Assembly: GCA_902604975.1 (NCBI GenBank)
Contig: CACLAY010000002.1
Location: forward strand, 62,001-126,000
Direction of reading: 5' to 3'
DNA: 64,000 nucleotides
From: an uncultured Pelagibacteraceae bacterium
Lineage (GTDB): Bacteria > Pseudomonadota > Alphaproteobacteria > Pelagibacterales > Pelagibacteraceae
Positions 16,629 through 25,053 of the stretch are shown here, in pieces (within the stretch, counting starts at the first letter, position 1; the number at the start of each line of letters is the position of its first letter). Under the pieces are notes generated by a model that was not told where the DNA came from, did no database searches, and worked only from the letters and a program-made list of their open reading frames with translations. A program made the translations under genes and the position numbers.

Positions 16629-17430
16629 TAAAAAAATGACACTAACAAATATATTATTATTAATATTAATAATTTATATGTTTATTTGCATTTTTATTTT
16701 TTTTTATCAAAGAAATCTTCTGTACCATCCAGGAGAAAATAATTATTTAGATGAAGGACCTTTGAATCACAAAATAGAAAAGGTATTTATTAACTCTGAA
16801 AGTAGTTTGGTTGGATGGCACTTTCAAAAGAACGAAAATTATAAGACTATATTACTTTTTCATGGCAATGCTGGCAAACTTGATAATCGTATTTATAAGT
16901 TAAATGAATTCTCAAAAATGAATGTTAACTATTTGATATTCGCTTATAGGGGATTTAGTGGAAATGATGGAAAACCTTCAGAAATAGGCCTTTATGAAGA
17001 TGCTTTGGCAGCAAAGAAATGGCTAAATTCCAAGAAAATTGAAGATAAAAATATAATCTTGTACGGGGAGTCGTTGGGTACAGCAATTGCATTAAATCTA
17101 GCACAAGATTATTCTTTTAGTGGTGTGATATTAGAGTCACCGTTCACATCTATGGAAACACTAGCAAAAAGTTATTATCCATATTTGCCAGTTAAATATT
17201 TGTTAAAAGATAAATACAATTCGATTAGCAAATTGAATAAAAATACATCTCCAATTCTGGTAATGCATGGTATGAAAGATAAAATTGTACCATTTAAAAT
17301 GGGAAAAGAAATTTATGATAAATTTAATGGAAAAAAATCAAGTTTTTTTGTTGAAAATGATGATCATATGATGGATTTTAACGAAAATCTCATAAACTCA
17401 ATTGAGTTATTTATTACAGAATTAAATTAA
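16621..17430 (+). CDS. Membrane-anchored alpha/beta hydrolase (BEM46/ABHD13-like)
   Basis: A 269-residue hydrolase. A hydrophobic helix (about residues 10-28) anchors it in the membrane. It is followed by FFYQRNLLYHPGE, which is common in this family. The fold shows LLFHGNAGKLDNR (oxyanion region), the nucleophile elbow GESLG (serine near residue 151), the acid in HGMKDKIVPF and the catalytic histidine in NDDHMMDF. The active site is probably on the periplasmic side if the helix is an uncleaved signal anchor. The substrate is unknown. The start overlaps the end of the MFS gene by 8 bases, so the two are probably co-transcribed. Confidence 0.85.
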   Translation: MINKKMTLTNILLLILIIYMFICIFIFFYQRNLLYHPGENNYLDEGPLNHKIEKVFINSESSLVGWHFQKNENYKTILLFHGNAGKLDNRIYKLNEFSKMNVNYLIFAYRGFSGNDGKPSEIGLYEDALAAKKWLNSKKIEDKNIILYGESLGTAIALNLAQDYSFSGVILESPFTSMETLAKSYYPYLPVKYLLKDKYNSISKLNKNTSPILVMHGMKDKIVPFKMGKEIYDKFNGKKSSFFVENDDHMMDFNENLINSIELFITELN

Positions 17431-17479
17431 GACACAATTCAAACAAATATTAAGCAACTTTATATTTTTAAAGTCATAT

Positions 17480-18040
17480 ATGGCAAGAATTTTATCTATA
17501 TTAATTGTAATTTTTTTTTCAAATTTTTCTTACGCTGAAATTAGCAACGAAACTAGGAATAAATATTTTTATGTTGGTAAAATGAAATCATATAATAGTC
17601 AATTTACATTATATTTCAAAACAAGAGACAAAGCCATTTTAGCTAGAGGAGAAGATGCAAACTATATTAATGATTATCCACAAGATCTATATATTTATAA
17701 TCATAATTCAAAAGAGGATTTCCCTTTACTAACATATGAATGGTTTCCTAAAAAAGTTAAAAAACTTGTAAAAAATTATACCTATCCAGTTTTTCCTGAG
17801 GACTTTGCATATTATTTAATGAAAGATAATAATACTTTAATTTTAGTAAGTGGTAAAAAAAATTTTCATCAAAATCTAGAATATAATATTCAGTCTAAAA
17901 AATTAAAAAATTTCGAGAATGACGGGAAACTAAATTTCATTATTTCAAGTTATGCAAAAGTTTGTGGATATGAAACAAATAAGAATAATTTTGAATGTTC
18001 TATTGAAAAACCTTTAATTTCTAAAAATCTAATTAATTAA
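17480..18040 (+). CDS. Hypothetical exported protein
   Basis: I do not recognise this 186-residue protein. The N-terminus is a clear Sec signal peptide (MARILSILIVIFFSNFSYAE, cleavage after SYA). The mature part of about 165 residues is rich in Asn, Lys, Tyr and Phe. It has no transmembrane helix and two cysteines near the C-terminus (VCGYETNKNNFECS, about residues 161-174) that could form a disulfide in the periplasm. It lies 49 bases after the hydrolase gene. Its last 8 bases overlap the end of convergent ftsY. Composition is like its neighbours, with no sign of recent transfer. Confidence 0.7.
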   Translation: MARILSILIVIFFSNFSYAEISNETRNKYFYVGKMKSYNSQFTLYFKTRDKAILARGEDANYINDYPQDLYIYNHNSKEDFPLLTYEWFPKKVKKLVKNYTYPVFPEDFAYYLMKDNNTLILVSGKKNFHQNLEYNIQSKKLKNFENDGKLNFIISSYAKVCGYETNKNNFECSIEKPLISKNLIN

Positions 18041-18950
18041 ATTGAGTAAATGCATCTGCAAATTGTTCAGCATTGAAAATTTGTAAATCGTCTTCTTTTT
18101 CTCCAAGTCCAAGGCCTAAAATTGGAACCTTATATTTTTTTGAAATTGCAATTAGTACTCCTCCTTTTGCTGTCCCATCAAGTTTTGTCATAATTAAACC
18201 GGTAATTTTTATAATTTTATCAAATTCTTCAAGTTGATTTATTATATTTTGCCCGGAGGTTGCATCTAGAACTAAAACAACATCATGAGGTGCACTTTCA
18301 TCTGTTTTTTTTATAACATTTGCAATTTTTTTGAATTCATCCATTAAATTTTTCTTATTTTGCAATCTGCCAGCGGTATCAATTAGTACCCGTTTAATAT
18401 TGTTGTTTTTTGCATGTTCTATCGCTTTGTATGCTACTGAAGCAGGGTCAGACCCTGGATTTGATTTGATAATTGACGCTCCAATCTTATCAGACCAAGA
18501 CTCTAATTGCTCTATTGCTGCTGCCCTAAAGGTATCACAAGCAGAAAATATTACTTCTGAGCCGTTATCTTTAAATATTTTACCAATTTTACCGATAGTG
18601 GTCGTCTTACCTACCCCATTTACACCAGAAATTAATGTTACGTTTAAATTTTCTTTATTTTCAAAAAAATCTTTTCTTTCTAAGGGTACCATTAACTCTA
18701 AAATATATTCTTTTAAAATAGCATTTATTTCCTCAACCGCATTTTTCTTAGGATCAATTTTTTTCTGAGAGATAATATTTTTTATTTCAGCTGAAGCGTC
18801 AATGCCAACATCAGAACTAATCAAAAATTCCTCTATTTTGCTTAATGTTTCATCATCAATTTCCTTTTTTACTATTATATCTCTAAGCCCTGAGGAAATA
18901 TTATCAGCACTTTTTTTAAAACCTAATTTAAACTTTTCGAAAATACCCAT
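18033..18950 (-). CDS. ftsY: Signal recognition particle receptor FtsY
   Basis: A 305-residue SRP GTPase that docks ribosome-Ffh complexes at the membrane. It shows the N domain followed by the G domain: P-loop GVNGVGKTTTIGKIG (about residues 105-119), DTFRAAAIEQL, DTAGRLQNKKNLM and TKLDGTAKGG, ending GLGEKEDDLQIFNAEQF. There is no long acidic A domain; only a short amphipathic N-terminus (MGIFEKFKLGFKKS) is present, which is enough for membrane contact in many short FtsY proteins. It overlaps the dapF stop by one base. It faces ffh across the dapF gene, so both SRP proteins lie within 3.3 kb. Confidence 0.96.
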   Translation of the reverse strand: MGIFEKFKLGFKKSADNISSGLRDIIVKKEIDDETLSKIEEFLISSDVGIDASAEIKNIISQKKIDPKKNAVEEINAILKEYILELMVPLERKDFFENKENLNVTLISGVNGVGKTTTIGKIGKIFKDNGSEVIFSACDTFRAAAIEQLESWSDKIGASIIKSNPGSDPASVAYKAIEHAKNNNIKRVLIDTAGRLQNKKNLMDEFKKIANVIKKTDESAPHDVVLVLDATSGQNIINQLEEFDKIIKITGLIMTKLDGTAKGGVLIAISKKYKVPILGLGLGEKEDDLQIFNAEQFADAFTQFN

Positions 18951-19774
18951 TAGATATTTATATCTATTTCTCTGATACTAGATACAGGTCCTTTCATATG
19001 AATTTGTTGACTTTCATCAATAGAAATTATTAATTTTCCTAAACTGAATTCAATTTCAGTTCTAGAATTTTCTAATTTTTGTAAATTTGCAGCCACTGCT
19101 GTTGCGCACGCAGCAGTTCCACATGCTTTTGTTAAACCTGCACCTCTTTCCCAAACTTTAACTTTATAATGATTTTCATTTAATTTTTGAGCAAGGGTGA
19201 AATTACATTTTTCCGGAAAAAATTCATGATTTTCGATCTCAGGTCCAATTTTTTCTAAATTGAAATTTTCTACATCATTTACAAAAAAAATAGCATGAGG
19301 ATTACCTACGTTAATAGCTATACCGCCACTCACTGCTTGGTTATTGTTATCTTCTATAATAATTCCTAAATTTTTAGTGTTTAGTTTTTTAGATAAAGGA
19401 ATTTCATTCCAATTAGTTTTTGGTACACCGATTATTGTTTCAACTTGACCATCATCAAGTAACTTTGAATTCAACTGTTTTGATGCTACTTGAACACTTA
19501 TATTTTTTGTATTTTTTTCTTTTGATAATAAAAAGGCTACACATCTTGTACCGTTTCCACATGCGTCAGCTGCCGAACCATCAGAATTATAAAACTCTAG
19601 ATCAGCATCAGCATTATCACTGTTGTTAATATAGACTAGTTGGTCACAACCAATAAAGTTTCGATCGCAAATTTTAATAATTTGATCCTTGTTTAATTCC
19701 ACATTATTTGACCTATTATCAATAATTACAAAATCATTTCCAAGACCATCCATTTTAAAAGCTTTAAATTCCAT
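18950..19774 (-). CDS. dapF: Diaminopimelate epimerase
   Basis: A 274-residue enzyme that converts LL- to meso-diaminopimelate for lysine and peptidoglycan. The two active-site cysteines are seen in ACGNGTRC (about residues 72-79) and ACGTAACAT (about 217-225). The N-terminal FKMDGLGNDFVIID and the GNPHAIFFV motif are diagnostic. Length is normal. It starts the minus-strand pair dapF-ftsY and is divergent from ffh across the 160-base gap that holds the ffh leader RNA. Confidence 0.96.
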   Translation of the reverse strand: MEFKAFKMDGLGNDFVIIDNRSNNVELNKDQIIKICDRNFIGCDQLVYINNSDNADADLEFYNSDGSAADACGNGTRCVAFLLSKEKNTKNISVQVASKQLNSKLLDDGQVETIIGVPKTNWNEIPLSKKLNTKNLGIIIEDNNNQAVSGGIAINVGNPHAIFFVNDVENFNLEKIGPEIENHEFFPEKCNFTLAQKLNENHYKVKVWERGAGLTKACGTAACATAVAANLQKLENSRTEIEFSLGKLIISIDESQQIHMKGPVSSIREIDINI

Positions 19775-19798
19775 ATACTTCAGTATTTAACTTATTTA

Positions 19799-19826
19799 TT
19801 GACATTTTGAACCTCTATTATAGTTT
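19799..19826 (+). promoter_or_regulatory. Candidate ffh promoter
   Basis: TTGACA (19799-19804) is a perfect -35 box and TAGTTT (19821-19826) lies 16 bases later; TATAGT at 19819 is an alternative -10. Transcription would begin near 19832, just before the first hairpin of the ffh leader. Confidence 0.5.
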
Positions 19827-19831
19827 ATCGC

Positions 19832-19925
19832 CGTTTCCGCAAAATACAGCAATTTGCGGTGTCTTTGGTAACAAAGAGATCGACACCAGTCAGCGAGAGT
19901 TCGCCCACTGGTGCGATACTTGCTG
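19832..19925 (+). ncRNA. Structured leader RNA of ffh (ffh motif-like)
   Basis: This GC-rich stretch in the dapF/ffh gap folds by eye into three hairpins. Hairpin 1 is CCGCAAA (19837-19843) with TTTGCGG (19853-19859). Hairpin 2 is TCTTTG (19862-19867) with CAAAGA (19872-19877), closed by a GUAA tetraloop. Hairpin 3 is ATCG-a-CACCAGT (19879-19890) with ACTGGTG-CGAT (19907-19917), holding an inner GCGA/TCGC helix. It ends about 10-17 bases before the ffh ATG. From memory, a conserved RNA called the ffh motif was reported upstream of this gene in Pelagibacter, and this is probably it. It lacks the conserved SRP RNA loop, so it is not 4.5S RNA. Confidence 0.75.
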
Positions 19926-19934
19926 GATGTGATT

Positions 19935-21293
19935 ATGTTTGAAAATTTAACAAATAAATTTGAAGAAATATTTTCTTCTTTAAAAAAGGCGCCTTCGCTT
20001 GATGAAAAGCAAGTAGATGAGGGTTTAAGAGAGATTAGGCTTGCTCTTTTAGAAGCGGATGTATCTTTAGAAGTTGTAAAAGAATTTATTAATAGAGTGA
20101 AACCCAAAGCTCTTGGTCAAGAGATCATTAGGTCTACTTCACCAGGACAGATGGTAGTTAAAGTTGTTAACGATGAGTTAATTTCTTTCTTAGGGGATAA
20201 AAATTCTGATATTGAATTAAATGCAGTACCTCCTGTTCCAGTGATGTTAGTTGGGTTACAGGGTTCTGGAAAAACTACAACTACAGCTAAGTTAGCAAGA
20301 TTTTTAGAGGCTAACAAAAAGAAAAAAGTTATGATGGCTAGTCTAGACGTTTACAGACCTGCTGCACAAGAGCAACTAAGACTTTTGGGTGAGCAAAATA
20401 ATATAATAACGCTTCCAGTCATCAAAGATCAACTTCCTGCAGATATTTGTAGAAGAGCGATTAGTGCTGCTAATCTTAATGGAGCAGATGTAATTCTATT
20501 TGATACAGCCGGAAGAACTCAGATTGATTTACAAATGATGAGTGAGATTAAACAAATTGAAAGTATTATAAATCCTTCAGAAACAATTCTTGTCGCAGAT
20601 TCTTTGACTGGCCAAGTAGCAGCTAATGTTGCTAAAGAATTTAAAAGTACTGTTAATCTGACAGGTATTATTCTTACAAGATCAGATGGCGATGGAAGAG
20701 GTGGAGCAGCATTAAGTATGAAATATGTTGCAGATGTTCCAATTAAATTTTTAGGAGTTGGTGAAAAGATAGAAAATTTTGAAGTTTTTCACCCAGACAG
20801 AATTGCCAATAGAATTTTAGGTATGGGAGATATTGTTTCCCTTGTTGAAAAGGCTGCAGAAGATCTAGATGAAGAAAAATTAAAAAAAACAGAGGAAAAA
20901 TTAAAAAAAGGTCAGTTCTCGTTAGAGGATTATCTTACTCAGCTAAGACAAATGAAAAAAATGGGTGGTATTGAAGGTATAATGTCTTTTTTGCCTGGTG
21001 TTTCAAAAGTTAAATCTCAAATGGATCAAGCTGGAGTGGATGAAAAAATAATTACTCAAAACGAGGCGGTAATATTATCTATGACTAAAAAAGAGCGTGA
21101 AAACCCTAGGATTATAGATGGTTCTAGAAAAAAAAGAATTGCTAATGGCTCAGGAACAGACGTAGCCACTATCAATAAATTGCTTAAGCAATTTAAGATG
21201 ATGTCAGAAATGATGAAAAAAATGTCCAAAGGAAATACAAAAGGGATGATGGATAAAGGCATACCACCAGAACTTTTTAATCAATTAAAATAA
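19935..21293 (+). CDS. ffh: Signal recognition particle protein Ffh
   Basis: A 452-residue SRP54 GTPase that binds 4.5S RNA and signal sequences of nascent membrane proteins. It has the N domain (MFENLTNKFEEIF), the G domain with P-loop GLQGSGKTTTTAKLA, DVYRPAAQEQL, DTAGRTQ and RSDGDGRGGAAL, and the methionine-rich M domain with KMGGIEGIMSFLPG near residue 345 and MMSEMMKKMSKGN near the end. The start MFENLT at 19935 matches the family. A further upstream in-frame ATG at 19911 lies inside the leader hairpin and is unlikely to be used. The 5' structured RNA suggests translational or transcriptional control. Confidence 0.96.
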   Translation: MFENLTNKFEEIFSSLKKAPSLDEKQVDEGLREIRLALLEADVSLEVVKEFINRVKPKALGQEIIRSTSPGQMVVKVVNDELISFLGDKNSDIELNAVPPVPVMLVGLQGSGKTTTTAKLARFLEANKKKKVMMASLDVYRPAAQEQLRLLGEQNNIITLPVIKDQLPADICRRAISAANLNGADVILFDTAGRTQIDLQMMSEIKQIESIINPSETILVADSLTGQVAANVAKEFKSTVNLTGIILTRSDGDGRGGAALSMKYVADVPIKFLGVGEKIENFEVFHPDRIANRILGMGDIVSLVEKAAEDLDEEKLKKTEEKLKKGQFSLEDYLTQLRQMKKMGGIEGIMSFLPGVSKVKSQMDQAGVDEKIITQNEAVILSMTKKERENPRIIDGSRKKRIANGSGTDVATINKLLKQFKMMSEMMKKMSKGNTKGMMDKGIPPELFNQLK

Positions 21294-21305
21294 ATAGGAG
21301 AACAA

Positions 21306-21800
21306 ATGTTAAAAATGCGTTTATCAATGGGAGGAACTAAGAAGAGACCAGTTTATAAGATAGTGGTTGCTGATAGTAGATTTCCAAGAGATGGAAGATT
21401 TATAGAAAAATTAGGTTTTTTTAATCCTCTAATTCCGAGAGAAAAAAAAGAAAGAATGGGATTAGATGTTGAGAGAGTTAAGTATTGGCTGGGTCAAGGG
21501 GCACAACCAACAACTAGAGTTGCAAGATTATTAGGAGAAAATGAGATTATGCCTATGCCAGCAAAAGGTAATAATCCTCAAAAAGCAATTCCAAAAAAAG
21601 ATAGAAAGAAAACTGATGAGGGTGGCGAAGCTAAAGCAGATGCTCCTAAAACAGAAGCTCCGAAGGAAGAAGCTAAAACAGAAGCTCCGAAGGAAGAAGC
21701 TAAAACAGAAGCTAAAACAGAAGCTTCAAAGGAAGAAGCTAAAACAGAAGCTCCAAAGGAAGAAGCTAAAACAGAAGCTCCGAAGGAAGAAGCTAAATAG
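21306..21800 (+). CDS. rpsP: 30S ribosomal protein bS16 with repeat tail
   Basis: The first 80 or so residues are ordinary bS16 ([21 protein letters not shown], then [13 protein letters not shown] and [12 protein letters not shown]). Usual bS16 length is 80-120, but this protein has 164 residues. The rest is a low-complexity tail of five copies of the nine-residue unit TEAPKEEAK (two bases vary) plus a short partial copy. The tail is alternately Lys/Glu charged and likely disordered. AGGAG five bases before the ATG is a good ribosome binding site. The gene is followed after 4 bases by trmD; rimM, which usually sits between them, is absent. rplS three genes on has the same kind of tail. Confidence 0.95.
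   Translation: MLKMRLSMGGTKKRPVYKIVVADSRFPRDGRFIEKLGFFNPLIPREKKERMGLDVERVKYWLGQGAQPTTRVARLLGENEIMPMPAKGNNPQKAIPKKDRKKTDEGGEAKADAPKTEAPKEEAKTEAPKEEAKTEAKTEASKEEAKTEAPKEEAKTEAPKEEAK
21651..21797 (+). repeat. 27-base in-frame tandem repeat in rpsP
   Basis: Five copies of a 27-base unit beginning ACAGAAGCTCCGAAGGAAG lie at 21651-21677, 21678-21704, 21717-21743, 21744-21770 and 21771-21797, with a 12-base partial copy at 21705-21716. All encode TEA(P/S)KEEAK. Such direct repeats can gain or lose units by slippage without breaking the frame. Confidence 0.9.
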
Positions 21801-21804
21801 AATA

Positions 21805-22488
21805 ATGTTTTTGTCTAGAGTATTTACGTTGTATCCTGAATATTTTCCTGGTTATTTGAGTAAAGGCCTTTTTGGAAAGTCAAAAGGAAAAGAATGGGAT
21901 TTAGAAACAGTAAACATAAGAGATTATGCTTTAGATAAACATAAAACTGTTGATGATACTCCTTATGGTGGAGGGAATGGAATGATTATGAAAGCAGATG
22001 TTTTGGCAAATTCATTAGATGCAAATATCAAGGCTAAAGAAAAGACCCTTTATTTAAGTCCAAGAGGAAAAGTTTTTAATTCTAAACTTGCAAGAGAGTT
22101 TTCGAGTGAAAAAACAATCAATTTAATTTGTGGACACTTCGAAGGAGTAGATGAGAGAATACTAGAAAGTAGAGATATTGAAGAGATTAGCATTGGTGAC
22201 TTTATATTGTCAGGGGGTGAGGTTGCTGCATTTGTTGTAACAGACTCTATTTTAAGATTTATTCCAGGAATTCTAGGTAATATTAATTCCTCAAGAGATG
22301 AGAGTTTTGAGAATGGCCTTCTTGAATATCCACAATTCACAAAACCTCAAGTTTGGGAGGAAAAAAAGGTCCCAAATGTGCTAATTTCAGGTGATCACGC
22401 CAAAATTAAAGACTGGCGTTTATCCCAATCTGAGGCTATAACACGCGACCGAAGACCAGACTTGTGGCAAAAATATAAGAAAAATTAA
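21805..22488 (+). CDS. trmD: tRNA (guanine-N1)-methyltransferase TrmD
   Basis: A 227-residue SPOUT methyltransferase that makes m1G37 in tRNAs and prevents frameshifting. It starts [14 protein letters not shown]. It contains [35 protein letters not shown], the knot [16 protein letters not shown], and RRPDLW near the end. An upstream open frame runs back to 21541 through the rpsP repeat, but it encodes only Lys/Arg-rich low-complexity sequence and is not part of the protein. The gene lies 4 bases after rpsP and 1 base before rplS. Confidence 0.96.
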   Translation: MFLSRVFTLYPEYFPGYLSKGLFGKSKGKEWDLETVNIRDYALDKHKTVDDTPYGGGNGMIMKADVLANSLDANIKAKEKTLYLSPRGKVFNSKLAREFSSEKTINLICGHFEGVDERILESRDIEEISIGDFILSGGEVAAFVVTDSILRFIPGILGNINSSRDESFENGLLEYPQFTKPQVWEEKKVPNVLISGDHAKIKDWRLSQSEAITRDRRPDLWQKYKKN

Positions 22489-22489
22489 A

Positions 22490-23032
22490 ATGAAAAATAT
22501 TGAAGAAATAAACAGATCAAATTTAAACAAGATTATTTCTGAGAGAAAACATCCTGATTTTTTTCCTGGAGACATCGTTAAAGTTGGGGTTAGGATAACA
22601 GAGGGTAAAAGAGACAGAATTCAATATTTTGAAGGTGTATGTATCGCAAAAAAGAGTAGAGATATCAATTCATCTTTTACTGTTAGAAAAATTTCTTTTG
22701 GTGAGGGAGTAGAAAGAACTTTTGCATTATATAGCCCAATTGTTGATACAATAAAAGTTGTAAGATCAGGAAAAGTAAGAAGAGCAAAATTATACTATCT
22801 AAGAGATAGAACTGGTAAATCTGCTAGAATAGCTGAAAAAATTAAGAAGACGATTGGTATTGATTTAGAAACTAAAATTAATGAGGTTACTGAGGAAAAC
22901 GTAATGCCATCAACTGATCCTCAAACAGAAGCTCCTAAAGAAGAAGTTAAAGCAGAAGCTCCTAAAGAAGAAGTTAAAGCAGAGCCTGTAAAAACAGAAG
23001 AACCGAAAGAAAATCAAGAACAGAAAAAATAA
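22490..23032 (+). CDS. rplS: 50S ribosomal protein bL19 with repeat tail
   Basis: A 180-residue protein; normal bL19 is about 115-130. The core shows [58 protein letters not shown]. The last 45 or so residues are a disordered-looking tail with two exact copies of EAPKEEVKA followed by [14 protein letters not shown]. This closely resembles the tail on bS16 in the same operon. It is the last gene of ffh-rpsP-trmD-rplS, with 11 bases to leuC. Confidence 0.96.
   Translation: MKNIEEINRSNLNKIISERKHPDFFPGDIVKVGVRITEGKRDRIQYFEGVCIAKKSRDINSSFTVRKISFGEGVERTFALYSPIVDTIKVVRSGKVRRAKLYYLRDRTGKSARIAEKIKKTIGIDLETKINEVTEENVMPSTDPQTEAPKEEVKAEAPKEEVKAEPVKTEEPKENQEQKK
22925..22978 (+). repeat. 27-base tandem repeat in rplS
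   Basis: Two adjacent 27-base units (22925-22951 and 22952-22978) differ only in their first base and encode (T/A)EAPKEEVK. They are similar in sequence and length to the rpsP repeat. Confidence 0.85.
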
Positions 23033-23043
23033 TTTTTTTCTAA

Positions 23044-24447
23044 ATGCCTTTTACAACTTACGATAAAATTTGGAACGATCATCTAGTTGATGAACAACCT
23101 GATGGTACATCACTTTTGTTTGTAGATAGACATTTGATTCATGAAGTTACAAGCCCTCAAGCATTTGAAGGCTTAAGAAATTCAAACAGAAAAGTAAGAC
23201 ACCCTAAACTAACTCTTGCTGTTGCAGATCATAACGTTCCAACAACTGACAGGTCAAAAGGTATCGCAGATGAAGACTCGAGAATTCAAGTTGAAACTTT
23301 GAACAAAAACTGTAAGGAATTTGGAGTAGAGATTTTTGGAATGGATGATAAAAGACAAGGCATTGTCCATATCATAGGGCCTGAACAAGGTTTTACACAG
23401 CCTGGAAATATTATTGTTTGTGGTGATAGTCATACTGCAACTCATGGAGCATTTGGAGCTTTAGCTTTTGGTATTGGAACTTCAGAAGTAGAACACGTTT
23501 TAGCAACACAAACTTTAGTTCAAAAAAAATCAAAAAACTTTAGAATTAGCGTAAATGGTTCATTACCTATTGGTGTAACATCAAAGGATGTCATCTTGCA
23601 GATAATTGGAAAAATAGGAACAGCTGGTGGTACTGGTTATGTGATTGAGTATGCCGGTAACCTTATATCTAATCTAAGTGTTGAACAAAGAATGACGATT
23701 TGCAACATGACGATTGAAGGTGGGGCAAGAGCAGGATTAATTCAACCAGATGAAAAGATTTTCCAATATTTAAAAGGTAAACCAATGTCACCAAAAGGAG
23801 AAAACTGGGAAAAAGCTTTAGAATATTGGCATACATTAAAATCTGATAAGGATGCAAACTTTGATAAAGAATTAACGTTAGATGGATCTCAAATTAAGCC
23901 AATGGTAACTTGGGGAACATCTCCCCAGGATGTGGTTGAAATAGACGGTAAAGTTCCCAATCCTGAAAGTGAAACTGACCCAGATAGAAAAAATTCAATT
24001 AACAGATCATTAAATTATATGGGATTAAAACCAAATACAAATATTCAAGATATTAAGATTGATAAAGTTTTTATAGGAAGCTGCACTAACGGGAGAATAG
24101 AAGATATAAGAGAGGCAGCTAAAATATTAAAAGATAAAAAAGTTGCATCACATGTACATGCAATGATTGTTCCAGGTTCTGGTTTAGTTAAAGAACAAGC
24201 TGAGCAAGAGGGTCTGGATAAAATATTTTTAGAATCAGGCTTTGAATGGAGAGAGCCAGGCTGTTCAATGTGTCTAGCAATGAATGCGGATAAGCTTAAA
24301 CCTGAAGAAAGATGTGCATCTACCTCTAATAGAAATTTTGAGGGTAGACAGGGAAGAGGTGGTAGAACACATTTAGTTAGTCCAGCAATGGCTGCAGCAG
24401 CTGCAATTTCTGGAAACTTAGATGATGTTAGAAAATACCAAAATTAA
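23044..24447 (+). CDS. leuC: 3-isopropylmalate dehydratase large subunit
   Basis: A 467-residue aconitase-family subunit that isomerises 2- to 3-isopropylmalate in leucine synthesis, with a 4Fe-4S cluster. Cluster cysteines are visible in [12 protein letters not shown] (about residue 347) and CSMCLAMN (about 407-414). The usual [11 protein letters not shown] and [31 protein letters not shown] are present, as is the terminal [21 protein letters not shown]. It runs straight into leuD with no spacer, forming leuCDB. Confidence 0.97.
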   Translation: MPFTTYDKIWNDHLVDEQPDGTSLLFVDRHLIHEVTSPQAFEGLRNSNRKVRHPKLTLAVADHNVPTTDRSKGIADEDSRIQVETLNKNCKEFGVEIFGMDDKRQGIVHIIGPEQGFTQPGNIIVCGDSHTATHGAFGALAFGIGTSEVEHVLATQTLVQKKSKNFRISVNGSLPIGVTSKDVILQIIGKIGTAGGTGYVIEYAGNLISNLSVEQRMTICNMTIEGGARAGLIQPDEKIFQYLKGKPMSPKGENWEKALEYWHTLKSDKDANFDKELTLDGSQIKPMVTWGTSPQDVVEIDGKVPNPESETDPDRKNSINRSLNYMGLKPNTNIQDIKIDKVFIGSCTNGRIEDIREAAKILKDKKVASHVHAMIVPGSGLVKEQAEQEGLDKIFLESGFEWREPGCSMCLAMNADKLKPEERCASTSNRNFEGRQGRGGRTHLVSPAMAAAAAISGNLDDVRKYQN

Positions 24448-25053
24448 ATGAATAAATTTATCTCAATAAAAAGTATTCCAGCTTATCTACCTATCGTCAA
24501 TATAGATACAGACATGATAATTCCTAAACAGTTTTTAAAAACCATAAAAAGAACTGGACTAGGAAAAAATTTATTTTTTGAAATGAGATATGATCAAAGT
24601 GGTAAAGAGATAGATGACTTTATTTTAAATAATAGTCCGTATAATAATTCTAAAATTTTAATTGCAGGAAAGAATTTTGGATGTGGCTCTTCTAGAGAAC
24701 ATGCTCCTTGGGCTTTAATGGATTTTGGAATAACTTGTGTAATTAGTTCAAGTTATGCAGATATATTTTATAATAACTGTTTTAAGAATGGGATTCTCCC
24801 AATTACAATTTCAGAGGATCAAATCAAAGAAATTTCAGAGTACTCGAATAGAAAAGAGGAAATTTCTGTAAATTTGCCTGAGCAAACAATAAGTTTTGGT
24901 AATAAAGAAATAAAATTTGAAATAGATCAATTTAAGAAAAAATGTCTAATAGAGGGATTAGATGATATTGCGTTATCTCTAGAAAAATCTGAAAAAATAG
25001 TTTCATACGAAAATAAAATTAAAGAGGCAAAACCTTGGATATTTAATGATTAA
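24448..25053 (+). CDS. leuD: 3-isopropylmalate dehydratase small subunit
   Basis: A 201-residue partner of LeuC. It has the swivel-domain motifs [18 protein letters not shown] (about residues 18-35), [17 protein letters not shown] (about 74-90) and [13 protein letters not shown]. Length is normal. The ATG follows the leuC stop directly, and the end overlaps leuB by 8 bases, so the three genes are probably translated in a coupled way. Confidence 0.97.
   Translation: MNKFISIKSIPAYLPIVNIDTDMIIPKQFLKTIKRTGLGKNLFFEMRYDQSGKEIDDFILNNSPYNNSKILIAGKNFGCGSSREHAPWALMDFGITCVISSSYADIFYNNCFKNGILPITISEDQIKEISEYSNRKEEISVNLPEQTISFGNKEIKFEIDQFKKKCLIEGLDDIALSLEKSEKIVSYENKIKEAKPWIFND

Noticed and set aside
18331-18768. 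145-residue plus-strand ORF opposite ftsY
   Set aside because: It lies wholly inside ftsY on the other strand, has no family features and no ribosome binding site; it is a shadow of the codon pattern.
19775-19934. Possible 4.5S SRP RNA next to ffh
   Set aside because: The stretch is structured, but the highly conserved SRP RNA loop (GGUCAGGUCCGGAAGGAAGCAGCC type) is absent on both strands; it fits a leader RNA better.
19911-19934. Earlier ATG for ffh at 19911
   Set aside because: It lies inside the 3' arm of the third leader hairpin, and Ffh proteins start at MFxNLT, which is 19935.
21541-21804. Extended frame upstream of trmD through the rpsP repeat, which could make a bS16-TrmD frameshift fusion
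   Set aside because: The frame is open only because the repeat lacks stops in that frame. It encodes Lys/Arg-rich low complexity, and TrmD has a normal start at 21805.
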